29,977 bases of DNA from VRUE01 sp040904405. GTDB lineage: Bacteria > Actinomycetota > Thermoleophilia > Solirubrobacterales > 70-9. The DNA lies in assembly GCA_040904405.1 (NCBI GenBank), contig JBBDTK010000093.1:1-29977 (forward strand), read 5' to 3'. This document shows, in pieces, positions 1-8,180 of this stretch. The position numbers and the translations under genes were made by a program. Every line of letters starts with the position of its first letter. Positions within the stretch are counted from its first letter, which is position 1. Below the pieces are notes generated by a model. That model was not told the DNA's origin. It did no database searches and saw only the letters and a program-made list of their open reading frames with translations.

Positions 1-47
1 GTGCGTCCAGACGCCGCCGAAACGATCTGAATTTCCGGATACGTGTA

Positions 48-1580
48 CTAGCCGCCGAGGCGGTAGGCGACCAGCTGCGGCGTCTGGCCTTCGCCCGTGG
101 CGAGGCCGGCCGGAGCGAACAGCGTGTCACCCTCGACGGTGACGCCGGAGTTGGTGCCGGCCGGTAACGTGACCTGCCAGGCGAGCCGCCCGGATTTCGT
201 GTCGAAGGCCGAGACTTTGCCGTCCGCCGTGGTGGCGAAGACGAGGTCGTTGGAGACCGTGGTCGCGCCGTAGGCGGGAGCGGTGGGGAATTCGTGCTGC
301 CACTTGACCTCTCCGGTCGCGGCGTCCAGCGCGACCAGCTCGCCGCCGGGGGCGACGCTCGCCTGTCCGGTTTCGGAGCCGGACAACACGGTCATCGGCG
401 CGTTCACCACCGGCGCGAAGACGGTCGAGCCGTCGGTCGACATCGGCGCGATCACGCCGCCGAGGATGCCGGGGTACACTGGCTCTTCGCCGGTCTCGAT
501 TTTCGAGTATTCGCCGCGCATCGCGTAGAGGCCGTCGTTCTGGTGGCCGCTGTGTTCGCCGACCGGGCGTTTCCAGACCAGCTTGCCGTTCTTCGGGTCG
601 AGCGCGACCACGTAGCCGACCTTGCCGGCTGCCACGACCAGTTCCCTGCCGCCCGCCTTGACCAGGATCGGCGGGCCCTGCAGGTCCCAGTCGTAGATGT
701 CGTGGGGGAAGAGCTGGAAGTGCCAGTCCATCTTCCCGCTCTTGGCGTCCATCTTCACGATCGAGTTCGTGTAGAGGTTGGGACCGGGCCGGCTCGAGCC
801 CCAGGGATCCTCGGGCGTGCCCGGGAACGGCGCCGGGTTGCCGACCCCGAAGTACATCGAGCCCTTGCCGTCGAAGGCCGGCGTGTACCAGACGCCGCCG
901 CCGGAGTTGACTTTCGGGTTGCCCCAGAGGTTTTTCGGCACGGTGTCGAAGTGCCACAGTTTTTTCCCGGTTTTGCCGTCGAGCGCCCAGAGGATCCCCA
1001 CCCCGCCCGGTTCGTACAGCGCCGAGGCGTTGGTCGGGACGGTCGAGACGTAGACGGCGCCGTCCTCGTAGCCGGGTGCGATGTCGATGCCCTCGGTTTC
1101 GTTGCGGGTGAGGGTCGTGGTCCAGATCTCTTTGCCGGTTTCCTGCTCGAGCGCGAAGGCGGCGGTCGAGGTCGCGCCGAAGACCATGCCGTCCTGGACG
1201 ACGACGCCGTTGGGCCCGAGGCTCGGCGTTTCGTAGGCCCGCCTCCACAGCACCTCACCGCTCTCGCGGTCGATCGCTTCCACGTTGGAGGCCAGGTCCT
1301 GCGAGTAGACGACGCCCTTGCTGACGATCGGCGAGGAGGCGTAGCTCCCGAACGAGCTTTCACCTTTGATCGGCGCCGTCCAGGCGACCTCGAGCTGTTT
1401 GACGTTGCCGGTGTCGATCGCGCCCTTCATGTCGCGCGAGTTGGCGAGGTCGCCGTTGGGGTAGCCCGAGCCGTTGAACTGCGCCTCCTCGCCCTCCGAG
1501 GAGGACCCGCATGCCGATAGCGCTAACCCGAGCGCGAGAACGAGGGCGACGACGGCCGCCATGAATCTCCTGACTCCCAT
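48..1580 (-). CDS. Secreted PQQ-like beta-propeller lipoprotein
   Basis: A 510-residue protein with a lipoprotein signal: MGVRRF, a hydrophobic stretch, then a LALSAC lipobox with Cys near residue 24. The rest is a chain of propeller blades with the PQQ-like repeat signature, e.g. VEAIDRESGEVLWRR, LWALDGKTGKKLWHF, VVALDPKNGKLVWKR, LVALDAATGEVKWQ and VSAFDTKSGRLAWQ. It should be anchored outside the membrane. It may be a redox enzyme or a binding/assembly scaffold; quinoprotein catalysis is not shown. It is the last gene of the minus-strand operon and overlaps the hydroxylase gene by 58 bases. An internal ATG at 1562 has an AGGAG close upstream but would lose the basic n-region, so 1580 is preferred. 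The DNA at 1590-1630 is AT-richer and could carry a separate promoter. Confidence 0.85.
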   Translation of the reverse strand: MGVRRFMAAVVALVLALGLALSACGSSSEGEEAQFNGSGYPNGDLANSRDMKGAIDTGNVKQLEVAWTAPIKGESSFGSYASSPIVSKGVVYSQDLASNVEAIDRESGEVLWRRAYETPSLGPNGVVVQDGMVFGATSTAAFALEQETGKEIWTTTLTRNETEGIDIAPGYEDGAVYVSTVPTNASALYEPGGVGILWALDGKTGKKLWHFDTVPKNLWGNPKVNSGGGVWYTPAFDGKGSMYFGVGNPAPFPGTPEDPWGSSRPGPNLYTNSIVKMDAKSGKMDWHFQLFPHDIYDWDLQGPPILVKAGGRELVVAAGKVGYVVALDPKNGKLVWKRPVGEHSGHQNDGLYAMRGEYSKIETGEEPVYPGILGGVIAPMSTDGSTVFAPVVNAPMTVLSGSETGQASVAPGGELVALDAATGEVKWQHEFPTAPAYGATTVSNDLVFATTADGKVSAFDTKSGRLAWQVTLPAGTNSGVTVEGDTLFAPAGLATGEGQTPQLVAYRLGG

Positions 1581-2890
1581 TTCGCGACCCTATTCGATAG
1601 ATCAGGGGAAGTCAAATAGAAAGGTTGTAAGACGCGGTTGGCCAGCAACCCGAGCGCGCCGAGGTTGGCGAACCCGGGTCCCTGGCTGAGCCCGGCGAGG
1701 CCGGGAATCTGCAGCCGCGGCGCCATCCCGCGCAGCTCGAGGTGGCGGCCGATCGGGACCTCGGTCCCCGCCGGCGCGTCCCAGAGCCGGCCGACCCGGT
1801 GCTCGATCTGCTCCCGCGTCGCCGCCGGGAAGAGCGTGCGCAGCTGCGCCAGCAGGTCGAACCCGGTGCAGTTGACGACGTAGTCGTGCTCGGGCGCCTC
1901 GATCCCGTGCGGGGCGTGGTGCTCGAGCCGCACCCGCTCGCCACCCCCAGCGGCGGCGACGTCGGTGACGCGCCCGGTGACGAAGCGGCAGCGCTCGTCG
2001 TAGGCGATCGCCGAGAGGCTGGGCGGGTCGAAGACGCCGCGGTCGCTGTGCTTGACGAAGTCGCGCCGGGTCACCTGGTCGAGCCCGGTCCACCCGACCT
2101 CGTCGGGGTCGGAGAAGACGCGGTTCTCGAGGAAGCTCTCGCCGCGGCTCAGCGGCAGTGTCGGCGTGTAGATCGCGAAGCGGGCGCGGGGTCGGAAGCC
2201 GCGCAGGAACATCACGCAGCTGAGCGCGCTCTCGCCGCCGCCGACGACCGCCACGTCGCACTCGCGGTCGGCCGGCAGGGCGGCGAAGTCCTCGCGCCGG
2301 CTGTCGCAGTGGAACAGCCGCGACTCGATCCCGGGCTCGTGCGGGAAGGCGCGGTGGATGCCGGGGCCGGTGAGGACCAGGGCCGCGGCGAGGTGGCGCG
2401 AGTCGCCCTCCTCGCGCTCGACCCCGACCGCCCAGCGCTCGCCCTCCAGCGTCACCCGGTTGACCCGGCCGCGCACGTGGGTCACGCCCTCGGTCGCCCG
2501 CGCCAGCACCCAGCGCAGGTACTCGCCGTAGTCGCGGTGGCGGACCGGCGGCGAGCCGGCGTCGATCCAGCGCGCGTAGCGGCGGCGGCCGACCATGTAG
2601 CGCTGCCAGGAGAACCGCATCGCCGCCTCGTCGAGCGCCTCGCCGGCGTCGCCGAAGGCCTCGTGGCTGCGGTAGGGGAAGCCGACGTCCTTGATCGGCG
2701 TCACCGCCAGCGGCTCCTCGCCCGAGGTCATCCCCAGCCGCCCCAGCCAGGAGGCGGCGACCTCGGTCCCCTCGACGATCGTCAGCGAGATCGGTCCCAG
2801 GCCGAGGCTGTTCAGCGAGTGCACCTTGGCGGCGATCCCCGCCGCCTTGGCGCCCGCTCCGACTACGAGTAGATCGGGCTCGGTTGCCAT
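1523..2890 (-). CDS. L-lysine/L-ornithine N-monooxygenase, MbtG-like
   Basis: A 455-residue FAD/NADPH enzyme of the SidA/IucD/PvdA family, which hydroxylates the side-chain amine of lysine or ornithine. Visible: FAD-binding VVGAGAKAAGIAAK (residues 9-22), KDVGFPYRS (about 67-75), FSWQRYM, the second nucleotide-binding site VAVVGGGESALS (about 213-224), FLENRVFSDPDEVGW, and a C-terminal GLSQGPGFANLGALGLL. From memory the closest family pattern is mycobacterial MbtG, the lysine N6-hydroxylase of mycobactin synthesis, which shares GAGAKA, KDVGFPYRS and the SQGPGF-NL segment. No NRPS or siderophore genes are visible nearby, so N-hydroxylation here probably serves another product. The start overlaps the P450 end by 28 bases; the 3' end overlaps the propeller gene. 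Substrate (Lys, Orn or another amine) cannot be read from sequence alone. Confidence 0.88.
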   Translation of the reverse strand: MATEPDLLVVGAGAKAAGIAAKVHSLNSLGLGPISLTIVEGTEVAASWLGRLGMTSGEEPLAVTPIKDVGFPYRSHEAFGDAGEALDEAAMRFSWQRYMVGRRRYARWIDAGSPPVRHRDYGEYLRWVLARATEGVTHVRGRVNRVTLEGERWAVGVEREEGDSRHLAAALVLTGPGIHRAFPHEPGIESRLFHCDSRREDFAALPADRECDVAVVGGGESALSCVMFLRGFRPRARFAIYTPTLPLSRGESFLENRVFSDPDEVGWTGLDQVTRRDFVKHSDRGVFDPPSLSAIAYDERCRFVTGRVTDVAAAGGGERVRLEHHAPHGIEAPEHDYVVNCTGFDLLAQLRTLFPAATREQIEHRVGRLWDAPAGTEVPIGRHLELRGMAPRLQIPGLAGLSQGPGFANLGALGLLANRVLQPFYLTSPDLSNRVAKWESGDSWRPSSPSFSRSG

Positions 2891-4212
2891 CGCTCGGGCT
2901 CCGGATCGGCGGGCTCGGGACGCCTGCGCGGTTCCGCGACCACCAGGCCGCGCTTGTTGGGACTGAAGGAGATCGCCGCCCGGCTGACCCGCTCGGAGCG
3001 GTCGTCGGCGGGCCGCAGCTCGACCTCGCCGAGCACCGTGCGCAGGACCCGCTTGATCTCCTGTTCGGCGTAGCTGGCGGCGAGGCAGCGGCGCACGCCG
3101 CCGCCGAAGGGGATCCAGGTGTAGGTGCCGGGCGGTCGCTCGAGGAAGCGCTCGGGCAGGAAGGCGCGCGGGTGCGGGTAGGTCCGCGGGTCGCGGTGGA
3201 TCAGGTAGACGCAGGGGGCGACGGTGGTGCCGGCCGGCAGGTCGTAGCCGCCCAGCCGCATCGGCTCGAGCAGGCGGCGGACGACGACCGGCACCGGCGG
3301 GCAGAGCCGCAGCGTCTCCTTCACCACCGCGTCCATGTACTCGCCGCTCTCTCCCGCCAGCACCTCCTCGCGCAGCCGCGCCAGCTTCTCAGGGTGGCGC
3401 AGCAGCCGCTCGAAGACCCAGGCGAGCGAGGTCGAGGTCGGCCCGTCGGTGAGCAGGGTCAGCAGTTCGTCGCGCAGGTCCTTCTCGCTCAGCGCCGAGC
3501 CGTCCTCGTAGCGGGCGTCGATCAGCAGCGAGACGACGTCTTTGCGCGCCCCCTCGCCTGCGCCGCGCCGCCGCCGCACCTCCGCCAGGACCGCCCGCTC
3601 GACCGGCGCCATCGCCTCGCGGAAGCCGCGGTCGCGCTTGATCCAGCCCGGGCCGAGCGCCGCCAGGCGGGTCAGCCGCGCCGGGTCGTTCATCGTCTCG
3701 GTCAGCCGAGTAAGCAGCGCGTCGATCTGGCGCAGGCGGGCGTCGTCCCCGGCGCCGAAGACCGCCCGCATGATCACCGCCTGGGTCAGCGCCTGCATCC
3801 GCGGCCAGAGCGCGAAGGGCTCGCCGACCGGCCAGCGGCCGATCTCGCGCCGCGCCACCTCGGCCATCATCTCCGCGTCGCCCTCCATCCGCTTGCCGTG
3901 GAAGGGAGGCAGCATCAGCCGCCGCCGCTGCATGTGCTCGGGCTCCTCCAGCAGCATCACCGAGCGCGAGCCCAGCACCGGCCCCAGCAGCGGGTTGGCC
4001 AGGTCGACGCCGAGGCCGGCCGACTTCGCGGTGAAGACCTTTTTCACATCCTCGGGATCGCAGAGCAGCACCCAGGTGCCGGAGTGGAGGATGCGCAGGG
4101 TGAAGGTGTCGCCGTAGCGCTCGCGGCAGCGGGCCATGAACGGCAGCGGCCGCCGCGACCAGCCGATCGCCTGCAGCGCCCGTGGCATCCGCGGGCCGGG
4201 GGGCAGGCTCAT
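2863..4212 (-). CDS. Cytochrome P450
   Basis: A 449-residue soluble P450 starting with a proline-rich PPGPRMP hinge. Visible: the K-helix ExxR (ETLR, 299-302), PERF (353-356), and the haem loop FGGGVRRCLA with the thiolate Cys near 376. The I-helix is unusual: where most P450s have AGxE/DTT, this one reads LLTDGPTSTSLAW (about 253-265), so the acid of the acid-alcohol pair is replaced by Thr. The family would oxidise an intermediate of the pathway, but the changed I-helix may mean altered oxygen activation. No ferredoxin is encoded beside it. ATG at 4212 overlaps the stop of the chorismate mutase gene by 4 bases, consistent with translational coupling. Confidence 0.9.
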   Translation of the reverse strand: MSLPPGPRMPRALQAIGWSRRPLPFMARCRERYGDTFTLRILHSGTWVLLCDPEDVKKVFTAKSAGLGVDLANPLLGPVLGSRSVMLLEEPEHMQRRRLMLPPFHGKRMEGDAEMMAEVARREIGRWPVGEPFALWPRMQALTQAVIMRAVFGAGDDARLRQIDALLTRLTETMNDPARLTRLAALGPGWIKRDRGFREAMAPVERAVLAEVRRRRGAGEGARKDVVSLLIDARYEDGSALSEKDLRDELLTLLTDGPTSTSLAWVFERLLRHPEKLARLREEVLAGESGEYMDAVVKETLRLCPPVPVVVRRLLEPMRLGGYDLPAGTTVAPCVYLIHRDPRTYPHPRAFLPERFLERPPGTYTWIPFGGGVRRCLAASYAEQEIKRVLRTVLGEVELRPADDRSERVSRAAISFSPNKRGLVVAEPRRRPEPADPEPERWQPSPIYS

Positions 4213-4496
4213 CGCCGGCTCGCCCCCTCGATCAGCTCGTCCTCCGCCCTGCAGGTGGCGGCGATCAGGAGCTCGAAGAGGTCGGCGCTGAAGTCCCTGG
4301 GCAGCCCGGCCTCGGCGCCGCGGGCGAGGTAGCGCGCCCTGACCTCGGCAACCCGGCTCGGCTGCATCATCGGGATCTCGTGGGCGAGCTTGAAGCGGGC
4401 GATCTCGCGGCAGACCTCGAAGCGCTCGCCGAGCAGGCGGGCGATCTCGTCGTCGAGGCGGTCGAGCCGCTCGCGGTATGGCTCAAGCCCGGTCAC
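4209..4496 (-). CDS. Chorismate mutase, AroQ type (possible aminodeoxychorismate mutase)
   Basis: A 95-residue all-helical AroQ-class protein. The pattern YRERLDRLDDEIARLLGER, followed by CREIARFK and then PSRVAEVRARYL, fits the three-helix mutase fold with its conserved arginines and lysine. At the position where E. coli-type enzymes have Arg-Glu (DRE), this one has Arg-Val, and the preceding acid is Gln/Ser, so substrate preference may differ. Next to an aminodeoxychorismate synthase, the analogy is PapB in p-aminophenylalanine pathways (chloramphenicol, pristinamycin), which rearranges 4-amino-4-deoxychorismate to 4-amino-4-deoxyprephenate. No PapC-like dehydrogenase is visible. The GTG start at 4496 overlaps the preceding stop by 4 bases. 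Confidence 0.82.
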   Translation of the reverse strand: MTGLEPYRERLDRLDDEIARLLGERFEVCREIARFKLAHEIPMMQPSRVAEVRARYLARGAEAGLPRDFSADLFELLIAATCRAEDELIEGASRR

Positions 4497-5515
4497 GGGC
4501 GGTCCCCTGGCGACTTAGTCGGAATATGTCCGACTAACTCGCCATGCGAGCTTGGGGGCGCCGGATCCCCGTCCAGCAGCCCGGCGGCGAAGGCGTAGCC
4601 GCAGGCGGCGAGGGTGTGCAGCGCGTAGCCGCCCTCCTGGACGATGCAGACCGGCCGCCCCGAGGCGGCCAGCAGTCGCCCCACCCCGGCGAAGATCGGC
4701 GGCGCGAAGCCCCAGCCGCCGTGCGGGTCGCCGGTGACCGTGTCGTAGCCGAGCGAGACGACCAGCGCCTCGGAGCTCGCCGCCAGCGAGGCGACCGAGC
4801 GCCCGACCGCGCTCAGGTAGGTCTCCTCGTCGGGGACGCCGCGGAACTCGACCACCCGTTCGCCGTCGCCGTGCGGCGTCACCGTGCCGGCGGCGACGTT
4901 GGTCACCGGCCAGGCGTGCAGCGAGTGCAGCCGCGTTTCCGGCATCGAGGCGACGATCGCTGCCGTCCCGTTCGGGTAGTGCAGGTCGAGGTCGAGGATG
5001 CCGACCGGCTTCATCCCCCCCTCGCCGAGCACCAGCGCCGCGGCCGCCGCCGAGTTGAGGTAGCAGTAGCCGGCGAACCAGCCGGGCCCGGCGTGATGGC
5101 CGGGCGGACGGCAGAGCGCGTAGGCGAAGCGGGCGCCGCCGAGCAGCCGCTCCGCCGCGGTGACCGCGGTCCGCGCCCCCTCCAGCGCGGTGGCGACGAG
5201 GCCCGCGCAGACGGGGATGTCCGGCGGCAGTCCGGGCGCCGCCAGCTCCGGCATCACCAGCGGGTCCTCGGAGCGGATCTGGCGCAGCGTCCGCAGGTAC
5301 TCGGCGTCGTGCAGCCGCTCCAGGGCGCGGTCGACGCGCTCGGGGTCGGCGTCGGCGCGCTGCGCCCGCACCGCCGCGTGGCAGAGCAGACCGCTGCGCA
5401 GCTCGGCCAGCCGCCGGTGGTCGTCCATGCCCGGCTGTTTGCGGCCGCCTTCGACGATCCAGGGGGCCGCGTCGCGACGCCCGCGCCGCTGCTCGATCAT
5501 CAGCAGCTCGCTCAT
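4493..5515 (-). CDS. Histone deacetylase / acetylpolyamine amidohydrolase family hydrolase
   Basis: A 340-residue zinc amidohydrolase of the HDAC/AcuC/AphA superfamily. Visible: RPPGHHAG (His-His pair at 140-141), the metal-binding DLDLHYPNGT (Asp177, His179), SLGYDTVTGDPHG (Asp258 as third metal ligand) and QEGGYAL with the transition-state Tyr297. The catalytic set is therefore intact. Family members deacetylate acetyl-lysine, acetylpolyamines or similar amides. Beside a GNAT acetyltransferase and a lysine-type N-hydroxylase it may remove an acyl protecting group from a pathway intermediate; that is inference. ATG 5515 overlaps the GNAT stop by 4 bases. A longer upstream open frame is Arg/Pro-rich overlap with the GNAT gene and was not used. 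Confidence 0.88.
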   Translation of the reverse strand: MSELLMIEQRRGRRDAAPWIVEGGRKQPGMDDHRRLAELRSGLLCHAAVRAQRADADPERVDRALERLHDAEYLRTLRQIRSEDPLVMPELAAPGLPPDIPVCAGLVATALEGARTAVTAAERLLGGARFAYALCRPPGHHAGPGWFAGYCYLNSAAAAALVLGEGGMKPVGILDLDLHYPNGTAAIVASMPETRLHSLHAWPVTNVAAGTVTPHGDGERVVEFRGVPDEETYLSAVGRSVASLAASSEALVVSLGYDTVTGDPHGGWGFAPPIFAGVGRLLAASGRPVCIVQEGGYALHTLAACGYAFAAGLLDGDPAPPSSHGELVGHIPTKSPGDRP

Positions 5516-6027
5516 GAGAGCGGTCGCCGCATCCGGGGGCCGAGCGGGGAGAAGCCGTTGGCGCGGTAGAAGCGCTCGGTGTCGCGCAGTCCGGCGAAGC
5601 CCTGCTGGGGCAGGCCGACCTCGAGCCGCGGGATCCCGGCCTCGCCGGCGTCCCTGACCAGGGCCAGGATCAGCTCCGCGCCGATCGCCCGGCCGCGCCA
5701 CTCGGGGTCGACCCAGAGGTCCTGGATCGTCCCGTAGCGGCCGGGGACGTGGAGCGCGTACTGCCAGCTCGCCGCCAGCACGCCGACCAGCTCGCCGCCG
5801 GCCTCGGCGACCAGCAGGGCGCCGATCTCGGCGTCCCCGGCCAGCCGCCGCGCCGCCGCCTCCAGCTCGGCGCTCGACGGCCGCTCGCCGCCGAGCTCGA
5901 TCAGCAGCGCCTCGATCGCCGCCGCCACCGCCGGCGCGTCGGCGGCGCTCGCCGCGCGCACGGCGCCGCCCGCCGTCGCCCCCGAGCGGGACGGCGCGTC
6001 GGGCACGGTCGGGCCGGGCTCGGTCAT
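5512..6027 (-). CDS. GNAT family N-acetyltransferase
   Basis: A 171-residue protein with a GNAT fold after a low-complexity start. Visible: VRAASAADAPAVAAAIEALL (beta1-alpha1), GALLVAEAGGELVGVLAAS (beta2-beta3), TIQDLWVDPEWRGRAIGAELI (beta4 and the acyl-CoA pyrophosphate loop RGRAIG, with Ala at a position usually Gly) and a C-terminal RFYRANGFSPLG. It should transfer an acyl group from acyl-CoA to an amine. In some natural product pathways GNAT-fold proteins use aminoacyl-tRNA instead; with an aaRS-like gene and a tRNA in the same operon that option deserves testing, though nothing in this sequence distinguishes it. ATG 6027 overlaps the PabAB stop by 4 bases. Confidence 0.88.
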   Translation of the reverse strand: MTEPGPTVPDAPSRSGATAGGAVRAASAADAPAVAAAIEALLIELGGERPSSAELEAAARRLAGDAEIGALLVAEAGGELVGVLAASWQYALHVPGRYGTIQDLWVDPEWRGRAIGAELILALVRDAGEAGIPRLEVGLPQQGFAGLRDTERFYRANGFSPLGPRMRRPLS

Positions 6028-8180
6028 GCCGCCGCGGCGGCCTCCAGGCGCGGCTCCAACTCGACGCTCCAGGCCTCGGGCGACCCGCTGCCGGTCGCGG
6101 TCGCCGCGATCGCCGCCATCGGCGCCCGCGCCTTCAGCAGCAGCTCCTCGAACTCGTCCTCGGGGTCGGACTGCATCACGATCGCGCCGCCGGCGCCGAT
6201 CGTCGTCCGTCCCGGCCGCATCACCACCGTGCGGATGACGATGCTGAGGTCCATGCTGCCGTCGAGCCCGAACCACCCGATCGCGCCGGAGTAGACGCCG
6301 CGCGCCTCCGCCTCGAGGCTGTCGATGATCTCCATCGTGCGCTGCTTCGGCGCCCCGGTCATCGAGCCGCCGGGGAAGCAGGCGCGGGCGCATTCGACCG
6401 CGCTGCGGTCCGCGGCGAGGACGCCGGTCACGGTCGAGATCAGCTGGTGCACGGTGGCGTAGTCCTCGACCACCATCAGCTCCGGCACGCCGACGCTGCC
6501 GACCTCGCAGACCATGCCGAGGTCGTTGCGCAGCAGGTCGACGATCATCAGGTGCTCGGCGTAGGTCTTCTCGTCTTCGGTCAGCTCGGCGCGCAGCGCG
6601 TCGTCGCGATCGGGGTCGGCGGAGCGCGGCGTGGTCCCCTTGATCGGCCGCGCCTCGACCCGGCGCTCGCGGTCGACCGAGAGGAAGCGCTCGGGCGAGG
6701 AGCTGACCACCGCCACCTCGCCCAGCTTCAGGTAGGCGGCGAAGGGCGCCGGGTTGCTGCGCCGCAGGCGCCGGTGGAGGTCGAACGGGTCCGGCGTGGC
6801 GTCGGTCGAGATCTGGTCGGTGAGGCAGACCTCGTAGGACTCGCCGGCCGCCAGTTCGGCCTGCGAGCGGGCGATGTCGGCGAGGTACTGGCGGCGGCCG
6901 CGGCCGATCCGGAAGCCGACGTGCTCGGCGCCGGGCTCGCTGTCCTGCCTGAGCAGCGCCGGGTCGGGCGGGCTGGCGAGGACGTCGCGCACCGTCGCCT
7001 CGGCCTCGTCCAACCACTGCTCGGCCTCCGCCTCGTCGCCGCGGCAGAGCACGACCAGGTGCGTCCGTCTACGCACATGGTCGACGGCGACGAGGCGGTT
7101 GGCGAGCATCATCACCGCGTCGGGAACGTCCGAGCGGTGGATGTTGGGCGACCCGCAGTCGGCCTTCAGCTCGTAGCCGAGGTAGCCGACGAAGCCTCCC
7201 AGTAGTCCGGGCGGCAGCCCGGGTGGTGGCTCGACCGCGAGCTTCCCCGTTTCGCGGTCGAGCAAGTCGAAGATCGAGCCCCGCTCGCTGGTGCTGCCGC
7301 CGGCGCGGTGGGCGCGCACGGCGCCGGCCTCGACGTCGTATTCGAGCACGCAGCGTCCGCGGCCGGCGCTGGCGCCGAGGTAGGAGCGCTGGGCGAGTCG
7401 GGTCGGCGCGTCGGCGCTGTCGAGCCAGAAGGCGTGCTCGGCCGCGCCGAAGAGCGCTTCGAAGAGCGCCTCGGTGGAGGGCTCGCCGGGGAGCGTGCGC
7501 ACCAGCAACTCGGTCTCGCCGCCGCCGGAGCGGGCGGCGCGGCTGCGGCCGGCGCGCGGTTGCGCCGGGTGCGGCCGCTTGGCGCCGCGCCAGCGCGGCG
7601 AGCGCCGCTGCCGCGCCAGCGCGTAGAAGTTGCGGACCAGCCTTGCCCCGTGCTCGGTGGCGATCGACTCGGGATGGAACTGGACCCCCCACATCGGCCG
7701 CCGCAGGTGTTCGATCCCCATCACCACGCCGTCGTCGGCCCAGGCGGTGACGTTGCCGTCGGCGCCCATGTCGGTGATCGCCAGCGAGTGGTAGCGGACC
7801 ACCGGGAAGCCCTGCGGGATGCCCTCGAAGAGCCCCTCGCCCTCGTGGTGGATCTGGCTGAGCCGGCCGTGCATCGCCTCCGGCGCGCTGCTGACCTTGC
7901 CGTCGAGCAGGTGGCCGAGCCCCTGGTGGCCGAGGCAGATGCCGAGCACCGGGATCTCGCTGTAGCGGAGGATGTCGTTGCAGACGCAGAAGTCGTGCCA
8001 GCGGTCGGGGCTGCCGGGGCCGGGGGAGAGGACGATCGCGTCGAAGTCCCAGCGCGAGAGGGCGCGCCAGGAGACCGCGTCGTTGTCGATCACGATCGGC
8101 TCTTCGCCGCAGACCCCGGCGAGCAGGTGGAAGACGTTGTAGGTGTAGGAGTCGTGGTTGTCGACCAACAGGGTTCGCAT
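6024..8180 (-). CDS. pabAB: Aminodeoxychorismate synthase, PabA-PabB fusion
   Basis: A 718-residue fusion. Residues 1-190 form a class I glutamine amidotransferase: LLVDNHDSYTYN, SPGPGSP, the nucleophile loop GICLGHQ (Cys82) and GVQFHPES. A linker near 200-215 leads to the chorismate-binding domain with FPGGSMTGAPK, SSSPERFL and, near residue 510, ARPIKGTTPR. The PIKGT sequence, with its lysine, is typical of aminodeoxychorismate synthase; anthranilate synthases usually read PIAGT. The product would be 4-amino-4-deoxychorismate from chorismate and glutamine. This gene order (PabA first, fused) is seen in secondary-metabolite enzymes such as those of candicidin and chloramphenicol. The true start is ATG 8180, overlapping the synthetase-like stop by 1 base. 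The open frame continues upstream to 9905 but that part is Arg/Ala-rich overlap, not protein. Confidence 0.92.
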   Translation of the reverse strand: MRTLLVDNHDSYTYNVFHLLAGVCGEEPIVIDNDAVSWRALSRWDFDAIVLSPGPGSPDRWHDFCVCNDILRYSEIPVLGICLGHQGLGHLLDGKVSSAPEAMHGRLSQIHHEGEGLFEGIPQGFPVVRYHSLAITDMGADGNVTAWADDGVVMGIEHLRRPMWGVQFHPESIATEHGARLVRNFYALARQRRSPRWRGAKRPHPAQPRAGRSRAARSGGGETELLVRTLPGEPSTEALFEALFGAAEHAFWLDSADAPTRLAQRSYLGASAGRGRCVLEYDVEAGAVRAHRAGGSTSERGSIFDLLDRETGKLAVEPPPGLPPGLLGGFVGYLGYELKADCGSPNIHRSDVPDAVMMLANRLVAVDHVRRRTHLVVLCRGDEAEAEQWLDEAEATVRDVLASPPDPALLRQDSEPGAEHVGFRIGRGRRQYLADIARSQAELAAGESYEVCLTDQISTDATPDPFDLHRRLRRSNPAPFAAYLKLGEVAVVSSSPERFLSVDRERRVEARPIKGTTPRSADPDRDDALRAELTEDEKTYAEHLMIVDLLRNDLGMVCEVGSVGVPELMVVEDYATVHQLISTVTGVLAADRSAVECARACFPGGSMTGAPKQRTMEIIDSLEAEARGVYSGAIGWFGLDGSMDLSIVIRTVVMRPGRTTIGAGGAIVMQSDPEDEFEELLLKARAPMAAIAATATGSGSPEAWSVELEPRLEAAAAA

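Noticed and set aside
1523..2890. Siderophore biosynthesis locus based on the MbtG-like enzyme
   Set aside because: No NRPS, NIS synthetase, salicylate or siderophore transport genes accompany it in the visible operon.
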